Assembly: GCF_003206045.1 (NCBI RefSeq)
Contig: NZ_PZJM01000014.1
Span: 1-47,762 of the forward strand
Source: Salinicola lusitanus
GTDB lineage: Bacteria; Pseudomonadota; Gammaproteobacteria; Pseudomonadales; Halomonadaceae
DNA length: 47,762 nt
Reading direction: 5' to 3'
Below, one piece after another: positions 1 to 8,781 of the stretch (its first letter is position 1; each line of letters starts with the position of its first letter). Under the pieces are notes generated by a model. The model had not been told where the DNA came from and did no database searches. It was given only the letters and a program-made list of their open reading frames with translations. Made by a program: the position numbers and the translations under genes.

Positions 1-780
1 GAAGCCGCGCCAGTTGGGCCCGACCGCATCGATGCCCTGCTCATTGGCGGTGGGAATGTCGGCCAGGTCGCCCGGCAGGCGCTCGTCGGAGAGCACCGCC
101 AGCACGCGCAGGTCGCCGGACTTCAGAAAGCCCTGGGTCTCGGTGACGTCACCGGTGAAGGCATCGACGTGACCGCCAATGACCTGAGTCATCGCTTCGC
201 CGCCGTTGTTGTAGGAGAGATAGGGAATCCGCGGCAGGTTCTCGACCCCGGCCGCCTTGGCCGCGATCAGCACCTTGAGGTGGTCCCAGCCGCCATTGGC
301 GCTGCCGCCGGCGAACTTGACCGCCCGCGGGTCCTGCTTCATCGCGTCCATCAACTCGTTGAGGTTGTGGTAAGGCGAATCCTTGGAGACCGCGATCACG
401 CCATAGTCCGCGCCCACCGCACCGATCCAGTTGACCATGTCGGCATTCATGCCCGGAAACTGATTCTGGGCCAGACGCGTGGTGGTGGCGGTTGAAGCGG
501 CCACCAGCAGTTGGTCGTCGCCCTTGCGCTTGCTCACGGTGTGGGCGAAAGCGACACCGCCACCGGCGCCAGCCATGTTGATGGTCTGGACACTGGCCGG
601 GACCAGCTTGAGCTCCTCGAGCACGTTACCCACGCTACGGCAGGTGAAGTCCCAGCCGCCGCCCGGGTCGGAGGGCGCGATACACTCGACCTTGCCGGAA
701 GGCTCGAACGCCATGGCGCTGCTGGCGGTCAAGGCCAGCGTCGCGGCGGCCACCCACTTGATTGTCTTGGCTGCAAACAT
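1..780 (-). CDS. tctC: Tripartite tricarboxylate transporter substrate-binding protein, TctC/Bug family (partial, C-terminus cut off)
   Basis: The first 260 codons of a periplasmic binding protein of the TctC (Bug) family, which captures citrate-like or other carboxylates for a TctAB membrane pair. The frame is open to the window edge, so the C-terminal part lies outside. Residues 1-24 form a signal peptide ending in a SAMA cleavage site. The mature start has the glycine-rich PSDPGGGWD ligand-loop motif, and the visible part ends in GPNWRGF, a family signature. The start ATG at 780 is preceded by GAGGAG. The gene diverges from a TctD/TctE-type regulator pair, the usual control system for this transporter class. 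tctB and tctA are expected further left but cannot be seen. The substrate is not deducible. Two cysteines near the mature N-terminus (residues 33 and 46) could form a disulfide. Confidence 0.9.
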   Translation of the reverse strand, partial: MFAAKTIKWVAAATLALTASSAMAFEPSGKVECIAPSDPGGGWDFTCRSVGNVLEELKLVPASVQTINMAGAGGGVAFAHTVSKRKGDDQLLVAASTATTTRLAQNQFPGMNADMVNWIGAVGADYGVIAVSKDSPYHNLNELMDAMKQDPRAVKFAGGSANGGWDHLKVLIAAKAAGVENLPRIPYLSYNNGGEAMTQVIGGHVDAFTGDVTETQGFLKSGDLRVLAVLSDERLPGDLADIPTANEQGIDAVGPNWRGF

Positions 781-828
781 GTTTGCTTCTCCTCGCTGAT
801 GGAGCGGAGTTATTCGTGGCTGACGCCA

Positions 829-848
829 ACCTTACAGTTTCGTAAGGT
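829..848. promoter_or_regulatory. Inverted repeat in the tctC-tctD intergenic region, candidate response-regulator site
   Basis: ACCTTAC and GTAAGGT are perfect 7-base arms separated by 6 bases, about 50 bases upstream of the tctC start codon. The position suits an activator site for the divergent TctD-type regulator. The assignment is inference; only the dyad is seen. Confidence 0.4.
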
Positions 849-938
849 AGAACGTTGTTCCCGTCAGCGGAAATTAGGGTGAACCCTTGTAACGGTCAAC
901 GGCCGGGCGGCAAAAGCCAACTAAAGTTCAATGCCCTG

Positions 939-958
939 CGAATCGATTCGTTTACAAT
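939..958 (+). promoter_or_regulatory. Candidate tctD promoter: 12-base palindrome next to a TACAAT -10 box
   Basis: A perfect palindrome CGAATCGATTCG (939-950) lies directly before TACAAT (953-958), 50 bases upstream of the tctD start. I see no good -35 hexamer at 16-18 bases, so the promoter may depend on an activator or be regulated through the palindrome. Confidence 0.35.
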
Positions 959-1008
959 CGCCCGACCCGGATCACGCGCCTCCCCCTCTTCACCGGCTGG
1001 AGTTCTCC

Positions 1009-1680
1009 ATGGCACCGAAGTTGATGCTGATAGAGGATGACCCTCTGCTCGCCAGCACGCTCACCGCAACGCTGGCGGTCGACAATCAACGTATCGAACG
1101 GATAGGCGATGGCGGCGAAGCCCTTGCCCGGTTGTCGCTCGATCACGACTACGATCTCATTCTCCTGGATCTCAACCTGCCGACGCGCAGCGGTCTCGAC
1201 GTGCTGGCGGCACTGCGCTCGCGCGATCGACAGACCCCGGTGCTGATCCTGACCGCGAGAGCCGCCATCGAGGATCGCGTCAGGGGGCTCGACCTGGGTG
1301 CGGACGACTATCTGGCCAAGCCGTTCGCGCTGGACGAGCTGGAAGCGCGGGTCCGCGCCCTGTTGCGACGCCGCCAGCACGACCAGAGCGAATCGATCTC
1401 GATGGGTTCGCTGCGACTCGACCGCCATCGCCAGCACTTCACCCTGGGGGACGCCGCCCTGCCGCTGCCGCCGCGGGAACACCGCCTGCTCGCTTGCCTG
1501 ATCCGCTACGCGGGGGAGCCGGTGGACAAGGCGCGCCTGCTCGAGGAGGCTTTCGCCGGGGAGCCGGTCGGGGATAACGCCATCGAAGTCTATGTCCACC
1601 GTCTGCGCCGGCGTCTCGCCGACTCCGACGTCACCCTGCGCACGGTCCGGGGCATCGGCTATCTGCTGGAGGCCGAGTGA
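1009..1680 (+). CDS. tctD: DNA-binding response regulator, OmpR/PhoB family, TctD-like
   Basis: A 223-residue two-component regulator. The N-terminal receiver domain (about 1-115) has the acidic pair D10-D11, the phosphoacceptor D54 in LLDLNLP, T82 and the conserved K104. The C-terminal winged-helix DNA-binding domain (about 125-220) ends in RTVRGIGYLL. I chose the ATG at 1009 because GGAG lies 6 bases upstream and the protein then begins directly with the first receiver strand; an in-frame ATG at 931 would add an unlikely proline-rich 26-residue leader. The stop overlaps the kinase start. It lies divergent to tctC, whose family is commonly controlled by TctD/TctE systems, so control of the tct operon in response to its carboxylate is the likely role. 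Confidence 0.92.
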   Translation: MAPKLMLIEDDPLLASTLTATLAVDNQRIERIGDGGEALARLSLDHDYDLILLDLNLPTRSGLDVLAALRSRDRQTPVLILTARAAIEDRVRGLDLGADDYLAKPFALDELEARVRALLRRRQHDQSESISMGSLRLDRHRQHFTLGDAALPLPPREHRLLACLIRYAGEPVDKARLLEEAFAGEPVGDNAIEVYVHRLRRRLADSDVTLRTVRGIGYLLEAE

Positions 1681-3071
1681 CCCTGTTGCGACGCTGGCGA
1701 CTGTCGCATCTCAGCCTCTATCGACGGCTGATGATCTGGCTGTTCTGTCCCTTGGCCATGCTGGTGGCGATCATGCTGCTGCAGGCCTGGTTCGCGTCTC
1801 GCGAGGCCGCCGACCGCGCCTTCGACCGGCTGCTCGACGCCGCCTCGCTCTCCATCGCCGAGCAGGTTCGCTGGCAGCAGAGCCGCTTGTGGATGGACCT
1901 GCCGCCATCGGCACTGGAGATGCTCGCCACCGACGCCGAGGAGCGGGTGTTCTATGCGCTCTACGATGCCCAGGGCCATTTCGTCACCGGCAATCGTTCG
2001 CTCCCCTCGCTACCGCCCGCCGGCGTCGGCCAGATGAGCTATGGCGATGTGCTCTCCCGCGGCATGCCGCTGCGCCTGGGCGTGTTGCGCTCCCGGCTGG
2101 AGGGATGGGATCGCAGCGACCGGTTCGAGGTCAGAGTGGCCCAGAGTCTCGAGGGGCGACAGGCCCTGGCCAACCAGCTGTTTCTGGCGAGCCTTGTCAA
2201 TATCGTGATCATTGCCGTACTGGCCATGGGGGTCGTGCTGCTGTCGGCCCGCTTCGCGCTGGAACCGTTGACCCGGCTGAGACGCGCCATCCGCCAGCGC
2301 GATCCTCGCACGCTCGCCCCGCTCGAACTGGCGCTGCCCCGGGAACTGGCGGAACTGCGCCAGGCATTGAACGAACTACTGGCGCGAATGCGCCGCGTCC
2401 GGGCCAATCAGGAACGCTTCATCGGCGATGCCTCTCACCAGTTGCGCACGCCACTGGCGGGGCTATCAGCACGCGCGGAGCTGGCCATTCGCCAGTCGGA
2501 GCCGGCGGCGTGGCGCGACGCGCTCGTCACCATGCACGGCACCGCCACCAAGACGGCGCGACTGGCCGGCCAGCTACTGTCGATGACCCGTCTCAACAAC
2601 CCCGAGGCGGCGCCGGCCAGGCGTTCGGTCGATCTCGCCGCACTGGCGCAGCGCTGCGTCAGGGAGTCATTCGCGCGCCATTACCGTCACGGCATCGATC
2701 TCGGGGTCGAAGTGCCCGACCATCCCGTCATGGTGTCGGCGACCGACTGGCAACTGGAAGAGGCGCTGAACAACCTGATCGAGAACGCTGCGCTCTACGG
2801 CGCCCGCCAGATCACGGTGCAGGTCACCGACGCCCCGACGCGCCTGATCGTCACCGACGATGGCCCCGGCATCCCCGAATCCCAGCGTCTGCTGGTGCTG
2901 CGCCCCTTCCACCGTGGCCAGGAAACGGGCGATGGTACCGGCCTGGGCCTGGCGATCGTCGACAGCATCGCACGCGCCCACGACACTCGCCTGCTCCTGC
3001 AAACCGCCAATCCCGACCACCCCGAGCGCCCTGGCTTATGCGTCGTTCTGATCTTTCCCACCGACCACTGA
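1677..3071 (+). CDS. tctE: Sensor histidine kinase, TctE-like
   Basis: A 464-residue inner-membrane kinase that starts at a GTG overlapping the tctD stop (GTGA), so the two are translationally coupled. A first membrane helix (about 22-40) is followed by a periplasmic sensing segment (about 41-165), a second helix (about 168-190), a HAMP-like linker, a dimerisation domain with the phosphoacceptor H254 in ASHQLRTPL, and an ATPase domain with an N box (NNLIENA), a DDGPGIP G1 box and a GDGTGLGLAI G2 box. It should phosphorylate the neighbouring TctD. The 3' end overlaps the next gene by 34 bases, which couples a periplasmic binding protein to this kinase. Confidence 0.92.
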   Translation: MTLLRRWRLSHLSLYRRLMIWLFCPLAMLVAIMLLQAWFASREAADRAFDRLLDAASLSIAEQVRWQQSRLWMDLPPSALEMLATDAEERVFYALYDAQGHFVTGNRSLPSLPPAGVGQMSYGDVLSRGMPLRLGVLRSRLEGWDRSDRFEVRVAQSLEGRQALANQLFLASLVNIVIIAVLAMGVVLLSARFALEPLTRLRRAIRQRDPRTLAPLELALPRELAELRQALNELLARMRRVRANQERFIGDASHQLRTPLAGLSARAELAIRQSEPAAWRDALVTMHGTATKTARLAGQLLSMTRLNNPEAAPARRSVDLAALAQRCVRESFARHYRHGIDLGVEVPDHPVMVSATDWQLEEALNNLIENAALYGARQITVQVTDAPTRLIVTDDGPGIPESQRLLVLRPFHRGQETGDGTGLGLAIVDSIARAHDTRLLLQTANPDHPERPGLCVVLIFPTDH

Positions 3072-4207
3072 GACTCCCCCGCTGCGTCCGACGCCTCGGT
3101 GTCGTGTGGCTGGCACTGACGCTCGCGCTGACGGCTCAGGCGCAGGCGAGGACCTTGCACTTCGCCGCGGATACCGAACCGTCCCGCGCCCTGACCATCT
3201 ACGGCGTGCTCGATGCACCACAGGTTCGGCCGCTGCTCTCCGATTTCCATCGCCGCCACCCCGACATCGCGATCGACTACCACAACCTGGAGACACTGGC
3301 GCTGCACGCCCGCGTCCTCCAGGAGCGTGACGCCCCGCGCGCCGACGTGATCATGTCCCCCGCGATGCCCTGGCAGTACCAACTCGCCAACGAAGGGCTG
3401 TCGAGCACGGTCGACTCTCCGGCCGCCGCCGACTGGCCGAGCTGGGCGCGCTGGCGCCAGGAGCTGTTCGGCTTCACGTTCGAACCGATCGTCATGGTCT
3501 ATCGGCGGGACCTGGCACGACACATGACGCCACCGCAAAGTCACGCCGATCTGCTGAGCCTGCTACGGCAGCATCCCCGGATGCTCGACCACCGCGTGGT
3601 CACCTACGATCCGCGGCGAAGCGGCGCGGGCTACACCTACGCCATCGAGGACGCCAGGATCTCCGCCCGCTACTGGGACCTGGTCGAGGCACTGGGCAAC
3701 AGCCACAGCGTTCTGGAAACCACCACCGCCGCCATGCTCGAGGGACTCAGCCAGGGACGCTACTGGATCGGCTACAACCTGATCGGCTCCTACGTGCAGG
3801 ATTATGTGGCCGAACATCCCGAGCTGGTGATGGTGGTGCCCAAGGACTACGCCCTGGTACTGCAGCGTCTGGTCATGATGTCGCGGGATGCGCCTCACCC
3901 CGACACCGCACGGCGTTTCATCGATTATCTGCTGAGCGCATCGGCGCAACGCCTGCTCGCCACCCAGACCACGCTGGGGGCCGTGCACCCGTCCGTCGAT
4001 GGCGCCGGCACCGCGGCCGACCTGCGCGACCGATTGGGAGAGGCGATCCGACCGGTTCAGATCGGTCCGGGCCTGCTGGCGACGCTGGACACGCTCAAGC
4101 GCCAGACGCTGCTGGAACAGTGGCAGCAGGCCTTCGACAACCGGCCGACACACGCCGACGGCCCCCTTGCCGACCCTTCCCCCCTGCCCGACGCTGCAAC
4201 GGAGTGA
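3038..4207 (+). CDS. Orphan ABC-type extracellular solute-binding protein (iron(III)/phosphoglycerate-type), probable co-sensor
   Basis: A 389-residue periplasmic binding protein of the family that includes Fe3+-binding proteins and the PgtC phosphoglycerate-transport regulator. Residues 1-36 are a signal peptide with a twin-arginine-free basic stretch and an AQAQA end. The mature part opens with the typical ALTIYGVLDA strand, and has the ADVIMSPAM and YNLIGSY ligand-site regions. The start ATG at 3038 lies inside the kinase gene (34-base overlap). No permease or ATPase gene accompanies it, so it is probably not a transport component; by analogy with PgtABC it may present ligand to the kinase. 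The frame is open far upstream (to about 1592) by chance; the signal peptide fixes the start. The ligand is unknown. Confidence 0.85.
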   Translation: MRRSDLSHRPLRLPRCVRRLGVVWLALTLALTAQAQARTLHFAADTEPSRALTIYGVLDAPQVRPLLSDFHRRHPDIAIDYHNLETLALHARVLQERDAPRADVIMSPAMPWQYQLANEGLSSTVDSPAAADWPSWARWRQELFGFTFEPIVMVYRRDLARHMTPPQSHADLLSLLRQHPRMLDHRVVTYDPRRSGAGYTYAIEDARISARYWDLVEALGNSHSVLETTTAAMLEGLSQGRYWIGYNLIGSYVQDYVAEHPELVMVVPKDYALVLQRLVMMSRDAPHPDTARRFIDYLLSASAQRLLATQTTLGAVHPSVDGAGTAADLRDRLGEAIRPVQIGPGLLATLDTLKRQTLLEQWQQAFDNRPTHADGPLADPSPLPDAATE

Positions 4208-4214
4208 GCCGCTC

Positions 4215-4964
4215 ATGACCCGACTCGATCAACTGGTGACCGCCCACGTCCGTTCCCGTACCCGGGCCCAGCGCCTGATTCGCCAGGGTTACGTCAGCGT
4301 CAACGAAGGCGGCGCATGGCGGGTGGCGCTGAAACCGGGAGAGAAGCTGCCGGATACCGTGGACCTGCGGATTGCCGAAGCGCCGGAGGAGCGCTATGTG
4401 TCGCGAGCCGGCCTGAAACTGGAGGCTCTGCTGGAAACGCTGGCGCGCCGCCTCGACGGCCTCACCGTGCTCGATATTGGCCAATCCACCGGCGGATTCA
4501 GCGACTGCGCGCTGCGCTACGGCGCCGAGCGGATCATCGGGATCGAGGTGGGGCACGACCAACTGGATGCCTCGCTGCGCCAAGACGCCAGGGTCACCTG
4601 TCTGGAGGGCGTCAATGCGCGCCGGCTCCCCTTCGCCGAGCTGGAGAGGATAGCCCCGGACGGCATCGATGTCGTGGTGATGGACGTCTCGTTCATCTCG
4701 CAGACCCTGATCCTGCCGGAGATCGCCCAGGTGCTGCACGCCGGCGGGGAGCTCTACTCCCTGGTCAAGCCGCAGTTCGAGGTAGGCCCCGGCAAGGTCG
4801 ACCCCAGAGGGATCGTGCGCGACGCCACCCTCTACACGACGGTGGCCGATACCCTCCAGCAGGCGTGCCAGTCACACGGCCTGATGGTCGATCATTGGCA
4901 GGAGAGCCCGATCCTGGGCGGCGACGGCAACCACGAGTTCCTGCTCCACGCCCTGCGCCGCTGA
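4215..4964 (+). CDS. tlyA: TlyA family rRNA (cytidine-2'-O)-methyltransferase / S4-domain protein
   Basis: A 249-residue RNA methyltransferase. The N-terminal S4 RNA-binding domain (about 1-60; LDQLVTAHVRSRTRAQRLI) is followed by an FtsJ/RrmJ-type Rossmann domain with the SAM loop DIGQSTGGFSD (87-97). The catalytic tetrad of this fold is represented by K68, D157, K185 and a C-terminal glutamate in GNHEF. Actinobacterial TlyA methylates cytidines in 16S and 23S rRNA, whereas the site used by gammaproteobacterial homologues is less certain. The start at 4215 has GGAG 10 bases upstream and sits 7 bases after the preceding stop, so it may be read from the same transcript as the tct regulators. 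It converges on mscK with only 7 bases between the stops. Confidence 0.88.
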   Translation: MTRLDQLVTAHVRSRTRAQRLIRQGYVSVNEGGAWRVALKPGEKLPDTVDLRIAEAPEERYVSRAGLKLEALLETLARRLDGLTVLDIGQSTGGFSDCALRYGAERIIGIEVGHDQLDASLRQDARVTCLEGVNARRLPFAELERIAPDGIDVVVMDVSFISQTLILPEIAQVLHAGGELYSLVKPQFEVGPGKVDPRGIVRDATLYTTVADTLQQACQSHGLMVDHWQESPILGGDGNHEFLLHALRR

Positions 4965-4975
4965 CCGCCTGTCAG
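4961..4975. repeat. Short inverted repeat spanning two convergent stop codons
   Basis: CTGAC and GTCAG arms flank CGCCT. Each arm contains or abuts the stop codon of one of the convergent genes tlyA and mscK. It is too short to be a convincing terminator. Confidence 0.3.
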
Positions 4976-7900
4976 CGCCCGCCGTCACCGCCGTCGCTGC
5001 CGCCATCCGGGCCGGCGCCACCAACGTCGCCGTCACCCAGATGACCGTCATCGCCACTGCGGGACTGGCGGGAACGGGGAGCGCCGGCAGCGGGGCCGGC
5101 CGGAGAAGCGCTGGCCCCCAGCGGCGCCCCCTCTCCATCCGCACTCTGGACCCGCGCGGACTGCCCGTTCTCGCCGTGCAGCCACACGTCCATCTGGTTG
5201 AACGCCACACGAATGCCGTGCTGCTTGAACAGCAGGTCCAGCCGGCGATTGATCTCGTCGCTGGCGTAGAGTCGATCCAGCAGATCGTTGACGAAGATTC
5301 GCAGTTCGAAGTTGAACGAGGTCGGCCCATAGCTGATGCAGAACACCTGCGGCTCGGGATCCCGCAGCACACGGCGGTTCTCGTCCGCGGCCTGGCGCAA
5401 CAGGCGATGCACCTCGTCGAGGTCCGATCCGTGCGCCACGCCATAGGTCAGCACCACCCGGGTGACGTTGTCCGACAGCGACCAGTTGATCAACTGGTCG
5501 GTGACGAAGGTCTTGTTGGGGATGATGATCTCCTTGCGGTCGAAATCGGTCACCGTGGTGGCACGGATACGAATTCGGCTGACGGAGCCGTGGAGCTGGC
5601 CTAGCGTGATGGTGTCGCCGATCCGCATCGGACGCTCGAACAGGATGATCAGCCCCGAGATGAAGTTGGCGAAGATCTCCTGGAGACCGAAGCCGAGCCC
5701 CACACCGAGCGCCGCCACCAGCCACTGCAGCTTGTCCCAGGAGACCCCGAGCGTGCCGAGCGAGATCACCACGCCGGTCCCGACGATGGTGTAGGAGAGC
5801 AGCGACGAGATCGCGTAGGCACTTCCCTGCTTCAGCGTCAGCCGGGAGAGCACCATGACCTCCAGCAGGCCGGGCAGGTTGCGTGCCAGCATCATGGTCA
5901 ACGCCACCACGACCAGTGCGATGATCACATCCGCCACGGTGATCGGATCCAGCGTCACCGCGTCGCCCTGCCCCCGCTCGATCTCCCATACGCTGACCTG
6001 GTCGAGATAGGAGAAGACCTCGAGCAGGTCCGACCAGATCAGGTAGAAGGCAAAGGTGAAGCCGATGAAGAGAATCAGTTTCGAGAGCCGCAGCGACTGC
6101 TGGTTGACCTGCTCCATGTCCAGGGGCGGCTCCTCGACCACCTCGAGCCCGCCCTCGGCGCCCTCCTGTATCTGCGCTCGCCGCCGGGCGACCGCACGGC
6201 GGTAGGCCAGCCGGCGCTGCGCCACCGCCAGCCCCCGCACCACCGTCGCCTCGACCAGGATCCAAAGGCCAAAGATATAGAGCGAATTGATGAAGCGACC
6301 GATCAGACGCAGGGCGGCGTATTCGTAGCCCATGACGATCAGGCCACCGAGCACCAGCGGCACCATCGCCAGCCCCAATCCCAGCAGCAGTCGGAACAGC
6401 TTGAGGCCGAAATAGGGCACGTGGGCCAGGATCAACTGCACCAGAATCCAGCTCATCGCCAGCAAGCCGGCCAACAGCGACAGCAGGAACAGCGGGCGGC
6501 TGGAGAGTTCGGCCTGGCTGCCGGGAGAGGTCCCGCTGATGAGGATGACCGGAATCAGCGAGATGCCGAGCCAGAACAGCAGCCGCCGCAGGCGCGCCAC
6601 GTAACCCGCCGACCAGTGGAAATGACGTGTCGCCACGCCGTCGGATACCAGCAGCCTGCGCGCCCAGCCCAGCACGCCCCAGGCCAGGGCAAGCTGCAAC
6701 AGGGATTCTCCCACACGCCCGGCGAAATCATCGCTACCCAGCCTCAGCACGCCACCCATGGCTGCCAGGATCAACGGACCATGGGCGGCCAGCAGCGCGT
6801 TGTAGAGGATTGCCCGGGGCGTGTGCATCTGGGTGTCACGCTTGAGCCGGCCGATCTGCTCGTGCAGATTGAGCAGCCGAACCTTGATGCGACGTCTCAG
6901 CATCAGCAGCACCCCCGCCAGCAGCAGCAAGGGGACCACGGCCAGGGCCCGGACGTCCGGAACCTGCCAGAAACTCGCCAGCGCCGGCCGCCACTCACCG
7001 CCGCGCACCTGTCTCGCCAGAACGCCGGGGGCGTCACGCCACCAACCGAAGGTCAGCGCGCGCGCGCTGGCCACCCAGAACAGCTGCTCCTCGATCACAC
7101 CGCGGATCGATGTCGAGAGCCCCGCCAGCTGCTCCTGGTTGAGCTGGAGGTCGATGGCCACGGTCAACAGGTTGCCGTACTCCCGATCCAACTGCTCGAG
7201 CACTTCGCTGCGTGACTGGAACAGCTTCACCAGCGAGTCGACCAGCGATGGGGTGACCTCGATATCGGTGTCTGCCAGGCTTTTCTCGGCCAGCTCCCGG
7301 GGGTGACGCAGCGCATCCCGCTGATCGACCAGATCGAACTGACTCAGGCGAGTCGCGGCGATCTCCTCCTGCAGACCACCCAGTGCATTGATGTCAGGCA
7401 GGGCTCGACGCTGCTCGTTGAGAATGCGCGACAGCAGCGGGCTGCCACGAATCGCTTCGATCTGCTCGTTGAGCGTGCGCTTGACCTGACGCACGCGATC
7501 GAGCTGGGAGCGGGTATCGATGGCTTGCCGGATCAATTGGTTGGTCCGGTCGGTCACTTCGAGAAGCCGGTCGCTGAGCTCGCGGTTGGTCTTTTGAATC
7601 TCGCGAAGCACCGGGTGCGCCGCGATCGCCTTGGCGTCCTCCTCGCTGATGTCCGCGACCGCCTTTTCCGACTCGGCACGGCGCTGACGATCGAGCGCTG
7701 CCTGCAGCGAGTCCAGCCGCGCTTCCTCGATGGCGACCTGACGTCGAAGCAGGTCCCGCCTCTGCACATCGAGCTCGCGAAGCACCGTGTTGTTGGCCAG
7801 TTCCTGTCGATGGTATTCGGCTTGCAGGTCGGCCAAGGCCAGTTGCAACCGATAGCGAGCCTCGGCGGGATCGAGGACCTGGGAATCCTCGTCACTGGAG

Positions 7901-8544
7901 GTCTGAAGCTGGGTCCGCGCCTGCTCGGCATCGTTCATCGCGCTGGCGATGGCCGACTGCGCGCGCTCGGGCAGCGTCTCCGCACTGATCAGCCGGGCGT
8001 TGATCGATGCCAGCTGGCTCTGCAGCGCCTCGAGCTGATTCAGCGACTCGGTGGTCTTCTGGCCCAGGACCTCCACGGAGAGCTGGTCGAGGTCGTCGGC
8101 CTCGGGCGCCTTCCGGTCGCTCAGCCCGGCAAGCTGGCGCTCGAGTTCGCGGGTACGCTGTGGGGCCTGTCGGGCCGAGGTCTCGAGCGACTCCAGGTCC
8201 TTGCGCAGGGCCTTCAACGACGCCAGCGTCTGCTGAGCCACACGCAGATCAGCCAACTCCGTCTGCTGCGCTTCGCTGGGTGTGTCGATCTTCTCGAGCT
8301 TCTGCTGCTGCGCCTTGAGCTCGTCTTCGCTGGGCAGACCGTCCGGCTGTTGGGCGAAGGCGACAACGCTTGTCATGAGTATGCACAATACGAGTGCAAG
8401 GAACGTGCTACGCTCGACCCCTTTCAACAGGCTGGCGCGCAATCGGGCGGCCGTTGCCGACGGCAGCGCCGCCGGCCTGAACGGTGCTCGTGCTGAAAAG
8501 CCTGGTTGCCCAGAATACTTACCCGCGACCGGGTCATCCGACAT
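4972..8544 (-). CDS. mscK: MscK/KefA-type large mechanosensitive channel protein
   Basis: A 1190-residue channel of the MscS superfamily that releases solutes on hypo-osmotic shock. It has an N-terminal signal-like hydrophobic segment (about 48-64), a long periplasmic coiled-coil region (about 65-490) rich in E, Q, R and L, about ten membrane helices (about 520-960), and the C-terminal MscS core. The pore helix reads ALGVGLGFGLQEIFANFISG (about 945-965) and is followed by FERPMRIGDTI and the cytoplasmic beta domain with NWSLSDNVTR. The end is a glycine/aspartate-rich tail (last 40 residues). The first 47 residues before the hydrophobic segment are unusual for an exported protein, so translation may start at a later codon. 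A potassium-linked osmotic valve suits a salt-living host. It stands alone, divergent from pldA. Confidence 0.88.
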   Translation of the reverse strand: MSDDPVAGKYSGQPGFSARAPFRPAALPSATAARLRASLLKGVERSTFLALVLCILMTSVVAFAQQPDGLPSEDELKAQQQKLEKIDTPSEAQQTELADLRVAQQTLASLKALRKDLESLETSARQAPQRTRELERQLAGLSDRKAPEADDLDQLSVEVLGQKTTESLNQLEALQSQLASINARLISAETLPERAQSAIASAMNDAEQARTQLQTSSDEDSQVLDPAEARYRLQLALADLQAEYHRQELANNTVLRELDVQRRDLLRRQVAIEEARLDSLQAALDRQRRAESEKAVADISEEDAKAIAAHPVLREIQKTNRELSDRLLEVTDRTNQLIRQAIDTRSQLDRVRQVKRTLNEQIEAIRGSPLLSRILNEQRRALPDINALGGLQEEIAATRLSQFDLVDQRDALRHPRELAEKSLADTDIEVTPSLVDSLVKLFQSRSEVLEQLDREYGNLLTVAIDLQLNQEQLAGLSTSIRGVIEEQLFWVASARALTFGWWRDAPGVLARQVRGGEWRPALASFWQVPDVRALAVVPLLLLAGVLLMLRRRIKVRLLNLHEQIGRLKRDTQMHTPRAILYNALLAAHGPLILAAMGGVLRLGSDDFAGRVGESLLQLALAWGVLGWARRLLVSDGVATRHFHWSAGYVARLRRLLFWLGISLIPVILISGTSPGSQAELSSRPLFLLSLLAGLLAMSWILVQLILAHVPYFGLKLFRLLLGLGLAMVPLVLGGLIVMGYEYAALRLIGRFINSLYIFGLWILVEATVVRGLAVAQRRLAYRRAVARRRAQIQEGAEGGLEVVEEPPLDMEQVNQQSLRLSKLILFIGFTFAFYLIWSDLLEVFSYLDQVSVWEIERGQGDAVTLDPITVADVIIALVVVALTMMLARNLPGLLEVMVLSRLTLKQGSAYAISSLLSYTIVGTGVVISLGTLGVSWDKLQWLVAALGVGLGFGLQEIFANFISGLIILFERPMRIGDTITLGQLHGSVSRIRIRATTVTDFDRKEIIIPNKTFVTDQLINWSLSDNVTRVVLTYGVAHGSDLDEVHRLLRQAADENRRVLRDPEPQVFCISYGPTSFNFELRIFVNDLLDRLYASDEINRRLDLLFKQHGIRVAFNQMDVWLHGENGQSARVQSADGEGAPLGASASPAGPAAGAPRSRQSRSGDDGHLGDGDVGGAGPDGGSDGGDGGR

Positions 8545-8781
8545 GCCGACTCCTCGTCAACTCCGTACATACGGCCACCACCGCTTCACAGCGGTGCGAT
8601 CCTCTATCGATAGCGGAGTCTACCGCCAGCGCGTGTGGGTTTCGAGGCGTTGCTTAGCGCGCTCCCGAGTTTGAAATAAGTCGACGACATGCTAGAAATC
8701 GTCACTACCCGAAAAGAAGCCTGATTTTCATCAGCCGGATCTTGCTTCCACCCCATTGGATCATCTTGACAGGACAGTCTT

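Noticed and set aside
1592..3037. Upstream extension of the orphan binding-protein frame through tctE.
   Set aside because: The translated stretch is P/R/A-rich noise, and a clean signal peptide starts at 3038.
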